From Curtobacterium sp. MCPF17_002 (lineage in GTDB: Bacteria > Actinomycetota > Actinomycetes > Actinomycetales > Microbacteriaceae), in NCBI RefSeq assembly GCF_003234115.2, contig NZ_CP126251.1, positions 1,674,001-1,738,000 of the forward strand: a stretch of DNA of 64,000 nucleotides. Reading direction: 5' to 3'. Made by a program: the position numbers and the translations under genes. The notes under the pieces are model-generated. The model was not told where the DNA came from and did not search any database. It saw only the letters and a list, made by a program, of their open reading frames with translations. Shown here piece after piece: positions 25,072 through 33,722 of the stretch; within the stretch, counting starts at the first letter, position 1; the number at the start of each line of letters is the position of its first letter.

Positions 25072-25548
25072 ATGTCCGTCCGCCTCAACCCCTACATCGG
25101 TTTCCGTGACCGGGCCCGCGAAGCCCTCGGCTTCTACCAGTCGGTCTTCCACGGCGAGGTCACCCTCAGCACCTTCGGTGAGGCCGGCATGGCGCAGGAC
25201 CCCGTCGACGCCGAGAAGGTCATGCACGGTCAGCTCGAGGGCGAGAACGGGCTGCTGCTGATGGTGTCGGACGCCCCCACCGGCATGGAGTCGCCCGAGG
25301 TGAGCAACATCTCGATCTCCCTGAGCGGGGACGACGAGGACGCGCTCACCCGCTACTGGAACGGCCTCGCCGAGGGGGCATCGATCATCGAACCCCTGAC
25401 GAAGGCGCCGTGGGGCGACACCTTCGGCATGCTCACCGACCGGCTCGGCGTCACCTGGCTGGTGAACATCACCGGTGACACCAGTGGTGACGTCACGGGC
25501 GACGCCAGTGGCAACGTCACCGGCGACGTCAGCGGCGCGGCGGGCTGA
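25072..25548 (+). CDS. VOC-family protein (PhnB/DUF1338-like, 3-demethylubiquinone-methyltransferase-like fold)
   Basis: A 158-residue VOC protein of the PhnB type: LNPYIGFRDRAREALGFYQ, SVFHGEVTLSTFGEAG, EKVMHGQLEGENGLLLMVSD, WGDTFGMLTDRLGVTWLVNI. The core ends near residue 134. The last ~24 residues are a tail of GDxS/GDVT repeats coded by five 12-bp units (25474-25533) with no counterpart in typical family members. ATG 25072 has GAGGAG upstream. The biochemical role of this widespread family is poorly known. Confidence 0.85.
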   Translation: MSVRLNPYIGFRDRAREALGFYQSVFHGEVTLSTFGEAGMAQDPVDAEKVMHGQLEGENGLLLMVSDAPTGMESPEVSNISISLSGDDEDALTRYWNGLAEGASIIEPLTKAPWGDTFGMLTDRLGVTWLVNITGDTSGDVTGDASGNVTGDVSGAAG

Positions 25549-26476
25549 TCGCGTCCACCGGCGCACTCGCCGGCACGGGCCACCGCGGCACCCAGCACCG
25601 GACCCGGGCGGCGTACCGGCGGAAGTCGTCGCCGAACCGGTGTTCCAGGTCGGCCTCCTCGAGTGGGCGCACGACGCAGTTCCAGACGATCGAACCGGCG
25701 AGCGCGTAGACGACCACCATCCACGACGAGAACAGGAGTCCGACCGCCACGCCCTGCGCGATCCCGGCGAGGGCCATCGGGTTCCGCACGGAACGGTAGG
25801 GGCCGGCGACGACGAGCCGGTTCGTCATCGCCGACGGCAGCGGTGTGCCGGCGCCCTGTGTCGACATGGTCGCCGCGGCCGCGATCCCGAGGGCGCTCGC
25901 CGTGACGAGGACGACCGCCCCGACGATGACGGCGGCGAGCACGACGGCCTTGGGCCACGGCGGGTGCAGCTCCCACCGGTGTTCGGCGAACGCGATGACG
26001 AGCGGGACCACGCCGAGCAGCAGCCCCCAGAAGACGACGATCTGCACGACGGTGGCGCGCACGTGCCGTCGTCGGGTCGCGGACGGATCGGCGGTCCGGA
26101 ACCGCAGCGGACCCGACGTCACCCACTCGGTCGGCAGCCTTCCGAGCAGCACGAGCGCCAGCGCGAGTGACGACCCCACGGCCGCGCCGATCATCACGAG
26201 GACCCCGGCGCCGGCTTCGGTCGTGACGGTCGCCCAGACGGCCAGGCCCGTCATGACGAGTGCGGTCCAGACCGTCGTCACCACGGCTGCGCTCCGCAGA
26301 CCGGCGGCGGCGAGGGCGGACGCGAGCACGAACAGCGGCACGTCGAACGCGGCGACCAGGACGGCGTCCAGCGACCCGAGGGTCGCGGTCCGCACCCCCG
26401 GGACCGTGAACACCGCGACCCACCAGGCCGCTCCGCCGAGGGCCTGCACCGCGAAGGAGAGCCGACCCCAGGACAC
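25529..26476 (-). CDS. Isoprenylcysteine-carboxyl-methyltransferase-like membrane protein
   Basis: A 315-residue polytopic membrane protein with seven to eight hydrophobic segments. The C-terminal part has the ICMT/PEMT-type SAM-binding pattern GPYRSVRNPMALAGIAQG ... RPLEEADLEHRFGDDF ... RRYAARVRCWVPRW, typical of bacterial ICMT-like and NnrU-like methyltransferases. The substrate is unknown. ATG 26476 begins MSWGRLSF. The 3' end overlaps the convergent PhnB-like gene by 20 bp, inside that gene's repetitive tail. Confidence 0.8.
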   Translation of the reverse strand: MSWGRLSFAVQALGGAAWWVAVFTVPGVRTATLGSLDAVLVAAFDVPLFVLASALAAAGLRSAAVVTTVWTALVMTGLAVWATVTTEAGAGVLVMIGAAVGSSLALALVLLGRLPTEWVTSGPLRFRTADPSATRRRHVRATVVQIVVFWGLLLGVVPLVIAFAEHRWELHPPWPKAVVLAAVIVGAVVLVTASALGIAAAATMSTQGAGTPLPSAMTNRLVVAGPYRSVRNPMALAGIAQGVAVGLLFSSWMVVVYALAGSIVWNCVVRPLEEADLEHRFGDDFRRYAARVRCWVPRWPVPASAPVDAISPPRR

Positions 26477-26513
26477 GCGTGCACGCTAGCAGTGCGTGAC
26501 GCGACCCCCTGCA

Positions 26514-26555
26514 TGCCTGGAGGCGCGGTGCCAGCTGGCACCGCGCCTCCAGGCA
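26514..26555. repeat. 42-bp perfect palindrome, GGAGGCGCGGTGC family
   Basis: Two 21-bp arms meet at 26534/26535 with the same CCAGCTGG centre as the palindrome at 11900-11955. Outside the shared core the flanking arms differ, so each copy has extended its own symmetrical flanks. It sits between a divergent methyltransferase-like gene and the 3' end of a short gene and may terminate the latter. Confidence 0.85.
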
Positions 26556-26580
26556 GTGAAGAAGGGAACGTCCAGATCGA

Positions 26581-26715
26581 CTAGTGACTGTTGATCTGGC
26601 CCAGCCAGCGTCCGAAGGACGGTGTGACGTCGTCGTGCAGGCTCGTGAGGACCGGTGCCGGCAGGCAGGTGCGGTCGTCGTCGATGCCGGCGCTCTTGTG
26701 GAGGTCGAGGCTCAT
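26581..26715 (-). CDS. 44-residue small protein
   Basis: A short minus-strand gene with a strong ribosome site (AAGGAG, 6 nt before ATG 26715) and coding-like third positions. The peptide starts MSLDLHKSAGIDDDRTCLP and ends FGRWLGQINSH. It has one Cys and no signal or transmembrane helix. No family is recognised. It could be a free small protein or a peptide precursor, but no modification genes are adjacent. The palindrome at 26514-26555 follows its stop. Confidence 0.6.
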   Translation of the reverse strand: MSLDLHKSAGIDDDRTCLPAPVLTSLHDDVTPSFGRWLGQINSH

Positions 26716-26856
26716 GGTGTGCTCCTTCGCATTCGGTGCACAGTTCGACACCGAGCGGGCCCGTTCCATTCCCACACGGCGCGGCGGATCACGACGTCAG
26801 CGTCCCGCCGACGCGCCCTGCGCCCTCGTCCAGGTGCCGGTAGTTCGCTCGTGGGC

Positions 26857-27192
26857 ATGAGCGACGACGAGAAGCAGACCCGCGACGACTTCGCCGACGC
26901 GGTGAACATGACCGCCTCGGAGCTCCGGCACTGGCTCGACACGGACGAGTCGAAGGAGGTCGGGCAGAAGCCGTCCGGCGGCGGGGAGTCGACCGGACAC
27001 GAGAGCGGCCGGCACATCATCCGGATCCTCGAGGAGAAGCAGGGCGATCACACCGACGCCGACTACGCGCACATGCGGAAGGTCGTCGGGTACGTCGCGC
27101 GGCACTCGAAGCAGCGGCCGAAGGGGGACGTGCACGACACCCCGTGGCGGTGGTCCCTCATGAACTGGGGGCACGACCCGGAGAAGCACTGA
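26857..27192 (+). CDS. DUF3140 protein
   Basis: A 111-residue protein matching DUF3140: NMTASELRHWLDTDESKEVG, GESTGHESGRHIIRIL, YAHMRKVVGYVARHSKQRPK and the C-terminal WRWSLMNWGHDP. The family is small, soluble and found mainly in actinobacteria; its function is not established, although it is sometimes annotated as DNA-binding. ATG 26857 coincides with the conserved N terminus (MSDDEKQTRDDF). Confidence 0.85.
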   Translation: MSDDEKQTRDDFADAVNMTASELRHWLDTDESKEVGQKPSGGGESTGHESGRHIIRILEEKQGDHTDADYAHMRKVVGYVARHSKQRPKGDVHDTPWRWSLMNWGHDPEKH

Positions 27193-27214
27193 CCGGGTCG
27201 GGCAGAATGGGTCC

Positions 27215-27433
27215 GTGAACGAAACGGGCATGCCGCGCTTCCGACGGATCTGGTCCACCGTGCAGGTGGGCGTCCTCGCCGTCGCCGTCGGGTTCTGCAT
27301 CGTGATGCTCGTGATCGGGCAGGGCAAGCTCGACCGCGTCTACGCCGTCGCCGCCGTGTTCTTCGGGCTCGCGCTCGTCGGGCACAGCACCTACCTCTGG
27401 CTCGTCAACCGCACCGGCCGCGGCAGGTCCTGA
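27215..27433 (+). CDS. Small two-helix membrane protein
   Basis: A 72-residue protein with two transmembrane helices (VQVGVLAVAVGFCIVMLVIG and VYAVAAVFFGLALVGHSTYL) and short basic ends. GTG 27215 has CAGAAT 6 nt upstream and no Shine-Dalgarno, fitting a leaderless transcript. It lies 22 bp after DUF3140. No family is recognised. Confidence 0.72.
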   Translation: MNETGMPRFRRIWSTVQVGVLAVAVGFCIVMLVIGQGKLDRVYAVAAVFFGLALVGHSTYLWLVNRTGRGRS

Positions 27434-27482
27434 CCGGCCGCCGCGCGGTCGCGGCTCGCTCGCTCGACCGGCTTCTGCGTCG

Positions 27483-28793
27483 TCAGGGTCGGTACGCGAT
27501 GCAGAGCACCGTCACGTCGTCCGGGTGCTCGCCCCGCCCGGCGAGTTCGGCGATGCCGTCGACGAGCTGATGTGGGTCGGTCCGGGCCGCGACCCACGCC
27601 TCGAAGCGGTCGAGGGAGTCGAGGTCGCCACCGAACAGGTCGAGCACCCCGTCGCTCACACTGACGATGACGTCGCCGGGCGCCAGGTCGGTGGTCTCGC
27701 TCGTCCAGCTCGACCCGACCCCGATCGGCAGGTGACCGGAGCGCAGCGAACGGACCGATCCGTCCGCGGTCCGCAGGAGGGTGAGGCCGTGGCCGGCGTC
27801 CACCCACCGGGCATGCCCGTCGGCGTCCACCCGGACGTGGAAGCACGTCGTGAACTGGCCGCTCGTGAGGTCGGACGACCCGGTCGCCAGCCCGGCCGCG
27901 GCACGTCGGATCGCGACGGCGGGGTCCGGTTCGTCCACGGTGCTGCGGATGACGGACCGGACGGCCGCGGCGATCATCCCGGCGCCGACGCCCTTGCCCA
28001 TCACGTCGCCGAGGGTGAAGGCCGCCCCGCCGGGAGTCGGGAACCAGTCGTAGAAGTCGCCACCGACGGCACGTGCCGGGATGCACACGCCGAGCGCGCG
28101 GAGCTCGTCGGGGAGCCCGGCGGTGGTCGTCGGGAGGAGCGACTGCTGCACGAGGACGGCACGGTCGATCTCACCTTCGGCGACCCGGCGCCGTCGTTGC
28201 GCGTCGTCGAGACGGAGTCCGGCCTGTCGCGCGAGCTCGTTGGTGACGGCGGCGGTCGCGGCGTACACGGTCACCGCGAAGGCCAGCCGGATCAGTTCGG
28301 TCGGACGGGGCTCGGTGGGCGCGAGGACGTACGGGAGGAGCAGGGTGGCGCACGTGCCGATGAGCGGGTACACGATGTGCCGTCGCCCAGGCCACGCGGC
28401 GATCCAGATGACCGGCAGCACGACGATCGCCAGGAAGACCGAGCGCTCGTCGCCGGTGCCGAACCGGAGCAGACCGACGGCCAGGAAGTCGACCGCGGGG
28501 ACGAGCAGCTCGGCGCGGGCCACCGCGGGCCACCGTGCCATCACGGCGGCGACGAGGAGTCCGGCGACGGCCAGTCCGACACCGGTCCACATGGCGACGG
28601 GGTCGCTGACGACGAGCCAGGGGAGCAGGGTGCTGCACAGTGCCGCCGCGACGACCAGCGCGGCCACCACCGACTGCTTCGCGAGCGGTGCCCACGAGGT
28701 CCGGAGCCGGGCGAGCACGATGGGTCCGGTGTCGTCCCGGACGCTCACCGTCCAGGACGCGGTCCTCGTGGTCTGGCCGGCGGCGCTCGTCAT
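27483..28793 (-). CDS. Membrane PP2C-type serine phosphatase (SpoIIE/RsbU family)
   Basis: A 436-residue protein. Residues ~35-195 hold about six transmembrane helices. A linker with DDAQRRRRVAEGEIDRAVLV leads to a SpoIIE phosphatase domain with metal motifs GGDFYDWF, LGDVMGKGVGAGM and SVSDGVLD and a C-terminal HPDDVTVLCIAY. Such enzymes dephosphorylate an anti-sigma-factor antagonist and thereby activate a stress sigma factor. No antagonist/anti-sigma pair is in the window, so the partner is unknown. ATG 28793 starts MTSAAGQTT. Confidence 0.88.
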   Translation of the reverse strand: MTSAAGQTTRTASWTVSVRDDTGPIVLARLRTSWAPLAKQSVVAALVVAAALCSTLLPWLVVSDPVAMWTGVGLAVAGLLVAAVMARWPAVARAELLVPAVDFLAVGLLRFGTGDERSVFLAIVVLPVIWIAAWPGRRHIVYPLIGTCATLLLPYVLAPTEPRPTELIRLAFAVTVYAATAAVTNELARQAGLRLDDAQRRRRVAEGEIDRAVLVQQSLLPTTTAGLPDELRALGVCIPARAVGGDFYDWFPTPGGAAFTLGDVMGKGVGAGMIAAAVRSVIRSTVDEPDPAVAIRRAAAGLATGSSDLTSGQFTTCFHVRVDADGHARWVDAGHGLTLLRTADGSVRSLRSGHLPIGVGSSWTSETTDLAPGDVIVSVSDGVLDLFGGDLDSLDRFEAWVAARTDPHQLVDGIAELAGRGEHPDDVTVLCIAYRP

Positions 28794-28840
28794 CAGGTTG
28801 AGTCAACCGGGTCAGCGGTGCCAGGGCAACTCCGGGTCGC

Positions 28841-28900
28841 GAGTCGTCGCGAGTGATCGCGAGTGATCGCGCGTCGTCGCGCGTCGTCGCGCGTCGTCGC
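28841..28900. repeat. 10-bp tandem repeat, six copies
   Basis: Six consecutive decamers: GAGTCGTCGC, GAGTGATCGC (twice), then GCGTCGTCGC (three times). They lie in the 117-bp gap between two minus-strand genes, immediately upstream of the phosphatase gene, where they could affect its promoter. Confidence 0.9.
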
Positions 28901-28910
28901 GCGGAAGTCG

Positions 28911-29174
28911 CTACTCGGCGAACCGGACGGCGAGCGGCACGAGCAGTCCCGCCACCCAGACGAGCACCATGAGGAGCGCCCCGGCCGCGATGATGCGCCG
29001 GCGGCGACGGAGCTTCGGGCTCCGCTCCTCGCCCCACATCTGCGCCCGCACGAGCACGCGGTTCGCCTGCTCGACGACCTTCCGGACCTCGGGGTCGTCG
29101 AGCTCGAGCACCCCGGCCCGGGCGTGCTCGGCGATGACCGTTGCCTCGTCCACGGTGAGGTCGTCCTTGCGCAT
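28911..29174 (-). CDS. Small single-pass membrane protein
   Basis: An 87-residue protein: an acidic N-terminal helix region (VDEATVIAEHARAGVLELDD), a basic stretch RRRRR and one C-terminal transmembrane helix (IIAAGALLMVLVWVAGLLVP). ATG 29174 begins MRKDDLTVDE; the frame is open upstream without homology. No family is recognised. It diverges from the SDR gene at 29270. Confidence 0.68.
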   Translation of the reverse strand: MRKDDLTVDEATVIAEHARAGVLELDDPEVRKVVEQANRVLVRAQMWGEERSPKLRRRRRIIAAGALLMVLVWVAGLLVPLAVRFAE

Positions 29175-29269
29175 GCACCCATGCTCCCACGCGGAGCCCG
29201 GCGCGGACAGGTCCTGCGGGGTACGCCGACCTGGACGGCGACGGAGGCGCAGCGCGTACCGATGAGGAC

Positions 29270-30229
29270 ATGGCACATCGGTTCCGCGGGAAGATCGTCG
29301 TCGTCACCGGAGCATCGAGCGGCATCGGGAGGGCCGCCGCGCACGAGTTCGCCCGACAGGGCGCGACGCTCGTGCTGGCCGCACGCAGTCACGACAGCCT
29401 CGAGGCCGCCGCCGCCGAGTGCCGGAAGCTCGGCGCCGAGGCGATCGCGATCCCCACGGACGTCTCCGACGAGCACCAGGTGAAGGACCTCATCGCCACC
29501 ACGACGAGCCGCTTCGGCCGCATCGACGTCTTCGTCGGGAACGCCGCCCTCTTCGTCTACGGGTTGTTCGAGCAGACCCCCACCGAGGCGTTCAAGCGCG
29601 TCGTCGACACCAACCTGTACGGGCACCTCAACGCGATCACGCACCTGCTGCCGCACTGGAAGCAGCGCGGGACGGGCACCTACGTGCTCGTCGGCTCGAT
29701 CCAGTCCCTGCTCTCGGCGCCGTACCAGTCGGCGTACGTGACGAGCAAGCACGCCGCCCTCGGCCTGGTCGACGTCCTCGGCGACGAGTTCGCCGGCACC
29801 GGCATCCGCTTCACCGCCCTGCTGCCGTCGACGATCGACACCCCGATCTACCAGAACGGCGCCAACTACACCGGCAAGGGCTCGCACCCGCTGCCGCCGA
29901 CGGTGTCGGTCGAGCGTGCCGGTCGAGCGGTCGTGCAGGCCGCGCTGCACCCGAAGCGCTACCGGTTCGTCGGACGCATCCAGGCGTCCCTCGTGCCGCT
30001 GCAGTACGTGTTCCCCGGCCTGTTCCACAAGATCACGAAGCCGATGGTGGAGACGTTCGCCCTGCGGGGGAAGCAGGCGCCGAACGACGGGAACCTCTAC
30101 GCTCCGGCGGACGCTGCGAACGCCACGAACGGCGGCTGGGTCGCGAAGCGACGGCGCGTCACGCGGCCCCTGGTGTGGGCCGGTGCCCTCGCCGCGGTCG
30201 CGGCCGTCGTCCTGAACCGACGCCGCTGA
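29270..30229 (+). CDS. SDR-family oxidoreductase with C-terminal membrane anchor
   Basis: A 319-residue SDR: VVVTGASSGIGRAAAHEFA for cofactor, VGNAAL in place of NNAG, Ser in VGSIQSLL, and SAYVTSKHAALG as the catalytic Tyr/Lys motif. After the ~250-residue core, ALHPKRYRFVGR and a C-terminal hydrophobic segment (WAGALAAVAAVVL) followed by RRR suggest a tail anchor. The substrate is unknown. ATG 29270 has TACCGA 7 nt upstream and no Shine-Dalgarno. Confidence 0.88.
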   Translation: MAHRFRGKIVVVTGASSGIGRAAAHEFARQGATLVLAARSHDSLEAAAAECRKLGAEAIAIPTDVSDEHQVKDLIATTTSRFGRIDVFVGNAALFVYGLFEQTPTEAFKRVVDTNLYGHLNAITHLLPHWKQRGTGTYVLVGSIQSLLSAPYQSAYVTSKHAALGLVDVLGDEFAGTGIRFTALLPSTIDTPIYQNGANYTGKGSHPLPPTVSVERAGRAVVQAALHPKRYRFVGRIQASLVPLQYVFPGLFHKITKPMVETFALRGKQAPNDGNLYAPADAANATNGGWVAKRRRVTRPLVWAGALAAVAAVVLNRRR

Positions 30230-30235
30230 GCGGGC

Positions 30236-31462
30236 TCAGAAGAGCTTCGCGCTCGCTCGCCGCGCGCCCTCGCCGAGCGACTCGAGCTTCGCCGCGGCGA
30301 TGTGCGGGTGGATGCGCCCGCCGAGGCCGCAGTCCGTGCCGGCGATGACGCGCTCCCGGCCGACGACCGAGGCGAACCGTTCGATGCGCTGGGCGACGAG
30401 GTCGGGGTGCTCGACCACGTTCGTGGCGTGGCCGACGACGCCGGGCACGATGACCTTGCCGTCGGGGAGCGCGACGTCCTGCCAGACCGTCCACTCGTGC
30501 TCGTGGCGGGCGTTCGCGGCCTCGAACGAGTACGCGCCGGCGTCGATGTCGAGCATGAGGTCGACGATGTGGCGGAGCTCGATGTCGGTGGTGTGCGGAC
30601 CGTGCCACGATCCCCAGCAGAGGTGGAAGCGGACGCGGCTGGTGTCGAGGCCCTCGAGCGCGTGGTTCAGGGCCTCGACACGGATCCGCGTGAAGGCTCG
30701 GTAGTCCTCGATGCTCGGCTCGGGGTTGATCTGGTCCCAGTTCTCGGCGATCGAGGGGTCGTCGATCTGCAGCACGAGGCCGGCGTCGAGGATGGTGCGG
30801 TACTCCTCACGGAGGGCGTCGGCCCACGCCCAGATGTGCTCCTCGTCGCTCGCGTAGTACTCGTTCGCGATGCGGGCGGCGGAACCGGGGGAGAGCGCCG
30901 TGATGAAGCCGTTGTCGGCGCCGGCGGCCTCGACCGCGTGCTTGAGGTTGGCGGCATCGGTGACGGCGGCGTCGTGGCCGGTGTAGACGATCGGACCGGT
31001 GGTGGTCGGGAAGGCGGTGGCGTTCTTGCCGGTGCCGATGCCGGACTCCGGGTCGGTGTACGCGTCGCGGAAGGTGGTCCAGTCGCGGCGGTCCGGGAAG
31101 CTCGTGAGCTGCACGTTGCCGGGGCTCGAGCGGACCGGCTCCTGCGAGAAGATGTCCTCGTCGGTCAGGCTGAGGCCGCTGACGCGCTGGAACGAGTAGC
31201 CCCACCACGCGCCGTAGTCGACCGAGTTCGACATCGCCTTGCCGAACTCGCCGTCGCCGGGCTGTGTGATGCCGAGGGCGGTCTGGCGGGCGACGACGTC
31301 GTCGACCGCCGTGCTCGTGCGGGCACGGACCTCGTCGGTGGTCTCGAGCGTGAAGCCGTCCGCGGCGACGCGGCGCGCGGCGTTCGCGGCGATGAGCTCG
31401 GGGGTTCGGGGGAGCGACCCGGCCGTGGTGGCCTGGACGCGGTCGGTGTTCTCGAAGGACAT
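30236..31462 (-). CDS. Cobalamin-independent methionine-synthase-like protein (MetE C-terminal type)
   Basis: A 408-residue protein matching the catalytic C-terminal half of MetE. Candidate zinc ligands are His and Cys in FHLCWGSWHG, Glu in YSFEAANARHE and Cys in IAGTDCGLGG. Stand-alone proteins of this group transfer methyl or alkyl groups between thiol or corrinoid donors and are not necessarily methionine synthases. ATG 31462 (MSFENTDRVQ) is preceded by GGAAAGGC. It is on the same strand as the sugar operon but separated from it by a strong terminator. Confidence 0.85.
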   Translation of the reverse strand: MSFENTDRVQATTAGSLPRTPELIAANAARRVAADGFTLETTDEVRARTSTAVDDVVARQTALGITQPGDGEFGKAMSNSVDYGAWWGYSFQRVSGLSLTDEDIFSQEPVRSSPGNVQLTSFPDRRDWTTFRDAYTDPESGIGTGKNATAFPTTTGPIVYTGHDAAVTDAANLKHAVEAAGADNGFITALSPGSAARIANEYYASDEEHIWAWADALREEYRTILDAGLVLQIDDPSIAENWDQINPEPSIEDYRAFTRIRVEALNHALEGLDTSRVRFHLCWGSWHGPHTTDIELRHIVDLMLDIDAGAYSFEAANARHEHEWTVWQDVALPDGKVIVPGVVGHATNVVEHPDLVAQRIERFASVVGRERVIAGTDCGLGGRIHPHIAAAKLESLGEGARRASAKLF

Positions 31463-31547
31463 GCGGCTGCCTTTCCTCGGGGCCGTCGGGAGGCGGGGCG
31501 GACCGCCACCATCGCCATGCTGCCACGGGGCGGGGATCCTCGACGCA

Positions 31548-31589
31548 GAACGACATCCCCGTCGTCGGACGACGACGGGGATGTCGTTC
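31548..31589 (-). terminator. Hairpin terminator of the sugar operon
   Basis: A perfect 19-bp stem (31548-31566 / 31571-31589) with a GGAC loop lies 34 bp after the stop of the last sugar-operon gene. It separates that operon from the MetE-like gene. Confidence 0.85.
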
Positions 31590-31623
31590 GGGGTCAGCGG
31601 CAGCGGCGCGCAGCCGCAGCCGT

Positions 31624-32649
31624 CTACGCCGCCGACACCGTCTCGTCGACCCGGAGCACCGGGGCGATGGTGCCCGTGCGGGCACCCTCGTACGCCGCCA
31701 GGATCATGCCGAGCACGGCGATGCCCTCCCGCTCGGTGTGGATCGGGCGCGTGCCGTCGCGGAGGCACACGCCGAACGCCTCGATCTCGGCGGCGAACGT
31801 GTCCACCTCGGCGAAGGTGACGGTCTCGCTGGTGCCGTCCCGGAGGTCCCACCGGAGCGTCGTGCCGTCGCTCGTCAGTGCACCGAGCTCGCCGACCGCG
31901 CTGAACCGCTCCGTCCCGGCCGCGGGCTCGTACGCCCAGCTGGTGACGAGCTGCCCCACGGCACCGTTGTCGAACCGGAAGAGGGCCTGCGCCGAGTCCT
32001 CGCCCTCCATGAAGTGCAGTCGGTGGGTGGACAGCATCGCCGTCGCCTGCACCGGGACCCCGCCGGCGAGGTGCATGAGGAGGTAGCTCGGGTGGTAGCC
32101 GGTGTCGATGAGCTCCCCGCCGCCGCTCTGCGACGCGTGTGCGCGCCACCCCATGTTCGACGGGTCGAACTCGTTCCGGAAGCTGTCCGTCGTGCGGACC
32201 TCGTACACGGTGCCGAGCGCTCCGGAGTCGATGAGCTCCTTCGCCTTCGCGACCGCCGGCATGAACAGCTGGTTGTGGGCGCACATCAGGGTGATGCCGG
32301 CCTCGGCGACGGCGGCCTGGACGTCGCGGGCCTCGTCCGGGCTCAGGCAGAGCGGCTTCTCGCACAGGACGTGCTTGCCGGCGCGGGCCGCCGCGACGAT
32401 CGCGTCCCGGTGCAGGTGGTGCGGTAGGCAGATGTCGACGGCGTCGACGTCGTCGCGCTCGAGCAGCTCGCGGTAGTCCGTGAATGACGGCACGCCGAGC
32501 TCGGCGCCGCGGGCCTCGGCGGTCGCCGGGACGGCGTCGGCCACGGCGCTGATGCGGATGAGGTCGGCGTGCTGCGCGTAGCCGGCGATGTGGACGGTCG
32601 CGATCCCGCCGCCGCCGATGAGGCCGACGCGGATGGTGTCAGTGGGCAT
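31624..32649 (-). CDS. Gfo/Idh/MocA-family oxidoreductase
   Basis: A 341-residue NAD(P)-dependent sugar or inositol dehydrogenase. The Rossmann motif is VGLIGGGGIATVHIAGY; the signature CEKPLCLS holds the catalytic Lys; the GELIDTGYHPSYLLMHL region carries the usual Asp/His pair of the active site. It is the last gene of the operon of permeases, binding protein and a second Gfo/Idh gene, and probably oxidises or isomerises the imported sugar. ATG 32649 starts MPTDTIRV. Confidence 0.9.
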   Translation of the reverse strand: MPTDTIRVGLIGGGGIATVHIAGYAQHADLIRISAVADAVPATAEARGAELGVPSFTDYRELLERDDVDAVDICLPHHLHRDAIVAAARAGKHVLCEKPLCLSPDEARDVQAAVAEAGITLMCAHNQLFMPAVAKAKELIDSGALGTVYEVRTTDSFRNEFDPSNMGWRAHASQSGGGELIDTGYHPSYLLMHLAGGVPVQATAMLSTHRLHFMEGEDSAQALFRFDNGAVGQLVTSWAYEPAAGTERFSAVGELGALTSDGTTLRWDLRDGTSETVTFAEVDTFAAEIEAFGVCLRDGTRPIHTEREGIAVLGMILAAYEGARTGTIAPVLRVDETVSAA

Positions 32650-32701
32650 GGTGCGTACTCCTGCTGGTGTGGTCCTGCGGATGGTCGTGTGTCTGTGGTG
32701 T

Positions 32702-33682
32702 TCAGGCCCGGACGGGCTCGCGTGCCGCGTCGTTCGCGGCGACCACGAGTCGGGTGAGCTCGACGGCCCGGGCGAGGTTGTCGTCGGCGCGCGTGCCGGC
32801 GGTGATGTGGTCCACCCACTGACCGAACGCGTCCTGGGAGTCCTCCGGGACCTGCAGCTCGACCGTCTCGTCGCCGTAGGCCGGTCCGCCGGCGGTGAGC
32901 CGCGCCTCCAGGTCGGAGTAGGCGAGCCATCCGCCGGTCCCGGCGATGTCGATCGTGAAGGGGGTCCCCGCGACGAACCCGGCCTCGATGACCCCGATGG
33001 CCTGCGAGGGGTAGCCGACGGTGACGACCGCGTGGTCCTCGACCGCGCGCCCGGTGAGCGAGCGGTACACGGCCCCGACGGTGTCGGGGTGGGCGCCGAG
33101 GAACAACTGGGTCAGGTAGACGGGGTGGCAACCGAGGTCGGTGAGTGCGCCGCCGATCGCGGTCTCCGGGTCGAAGAACCGCTCCGGCAGCCACGGTGCG
33201 ACGGCGCCGTCGTGCGACAGCCGGACACGGGAGTACGTGACGTCGCCGAGCCGTCCGGCGTCGAGCTCGCGCCGGATCGCGGCGGTGTACCCGTGGTAGA
33301 GCCGGGGGAGCGAGACGATCAGCGCGACACCCGCTGCGTCGCAGGCCGCGATGACCTCGTCGCACTCCTCGACCGTGGGGGCGAGGAGCTTCTCGGTGAA
33401 CACGTGCTTGCCGGCCTTCGCCGCACGGACGATGACGTCGCGGTGCACGTCGGTCGAGGTGGTGATCGTCACCGCGTCGACGTCGTCACGGGCGAGCAGG
33501 GCGTCGAGGTCGTCGGTGTACGGGACGCCGAAGCGCTCGGCGCCCTCGCGGCCGCGCTGCTCGTCGTCGTCCCAGACCGCCACGAGCTCGGTGCCCGGGT
33601 GGTCGACGGTCTGCTGCGCGTAGTCGCCGGCGTGGACGTGCCAGAAGCCGAGGACCGCGACGCGGAGGGGGGTGGTGGACAT
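32702..33682 (-). CDS. Gfo/Idh/MocA-family oxidoreductase
   Basis: A 326-residue relative of the downstream dehydrogenase: VAVLGFWHVHAGDYA replaces the classic G-x-G-x-x-G with a His-containing version seen in one Gfo/Idh subgroup. The active-site Lys is in FTEKLLAPT, and GGALTDLGCHPVYLTQL carries the Asp/His pair. AGGAAGG precedes ATG 33682. Two different dehydrogenases in one sugar operon suggest sequential oxidation-reduction steps or epimerisation of the imported compound. Confidence 0.88.
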   Translation of the reverse strand: MSTTPLRVAVLGFWHVHAGDYAQQTVDHPGTELVAVWDDDEQRGREGAERFGVPYTDDLDALLARDDVDAVTITTSTDVHRDVIVRAAKAGKHVFTEKLLAPTVEECDEVIAACDAAGVALIVSLPRLYHGYTAAIRRELDAGRLGDVTYSRVRLSHDGAVAPWLPERFFDPETAIGGALTDLGCHPVYLTQLFLGAHPDTVGAVYRSLTGRAVEDHAVVTVGYPSQAIGVIEAGFVAGTPFTIDIAGTGGWLAYSDLEARLTAGGPAYGDETVELQVPEDSQDAFGQWVDHITAGTRADDNLARAVELTRLVVAANDAAREPVRA

Positions 33683-33722
33683 GGGGACCTTCCTGGTGGG
33701 GGACGGAGTGTGGGCGGGCGAC

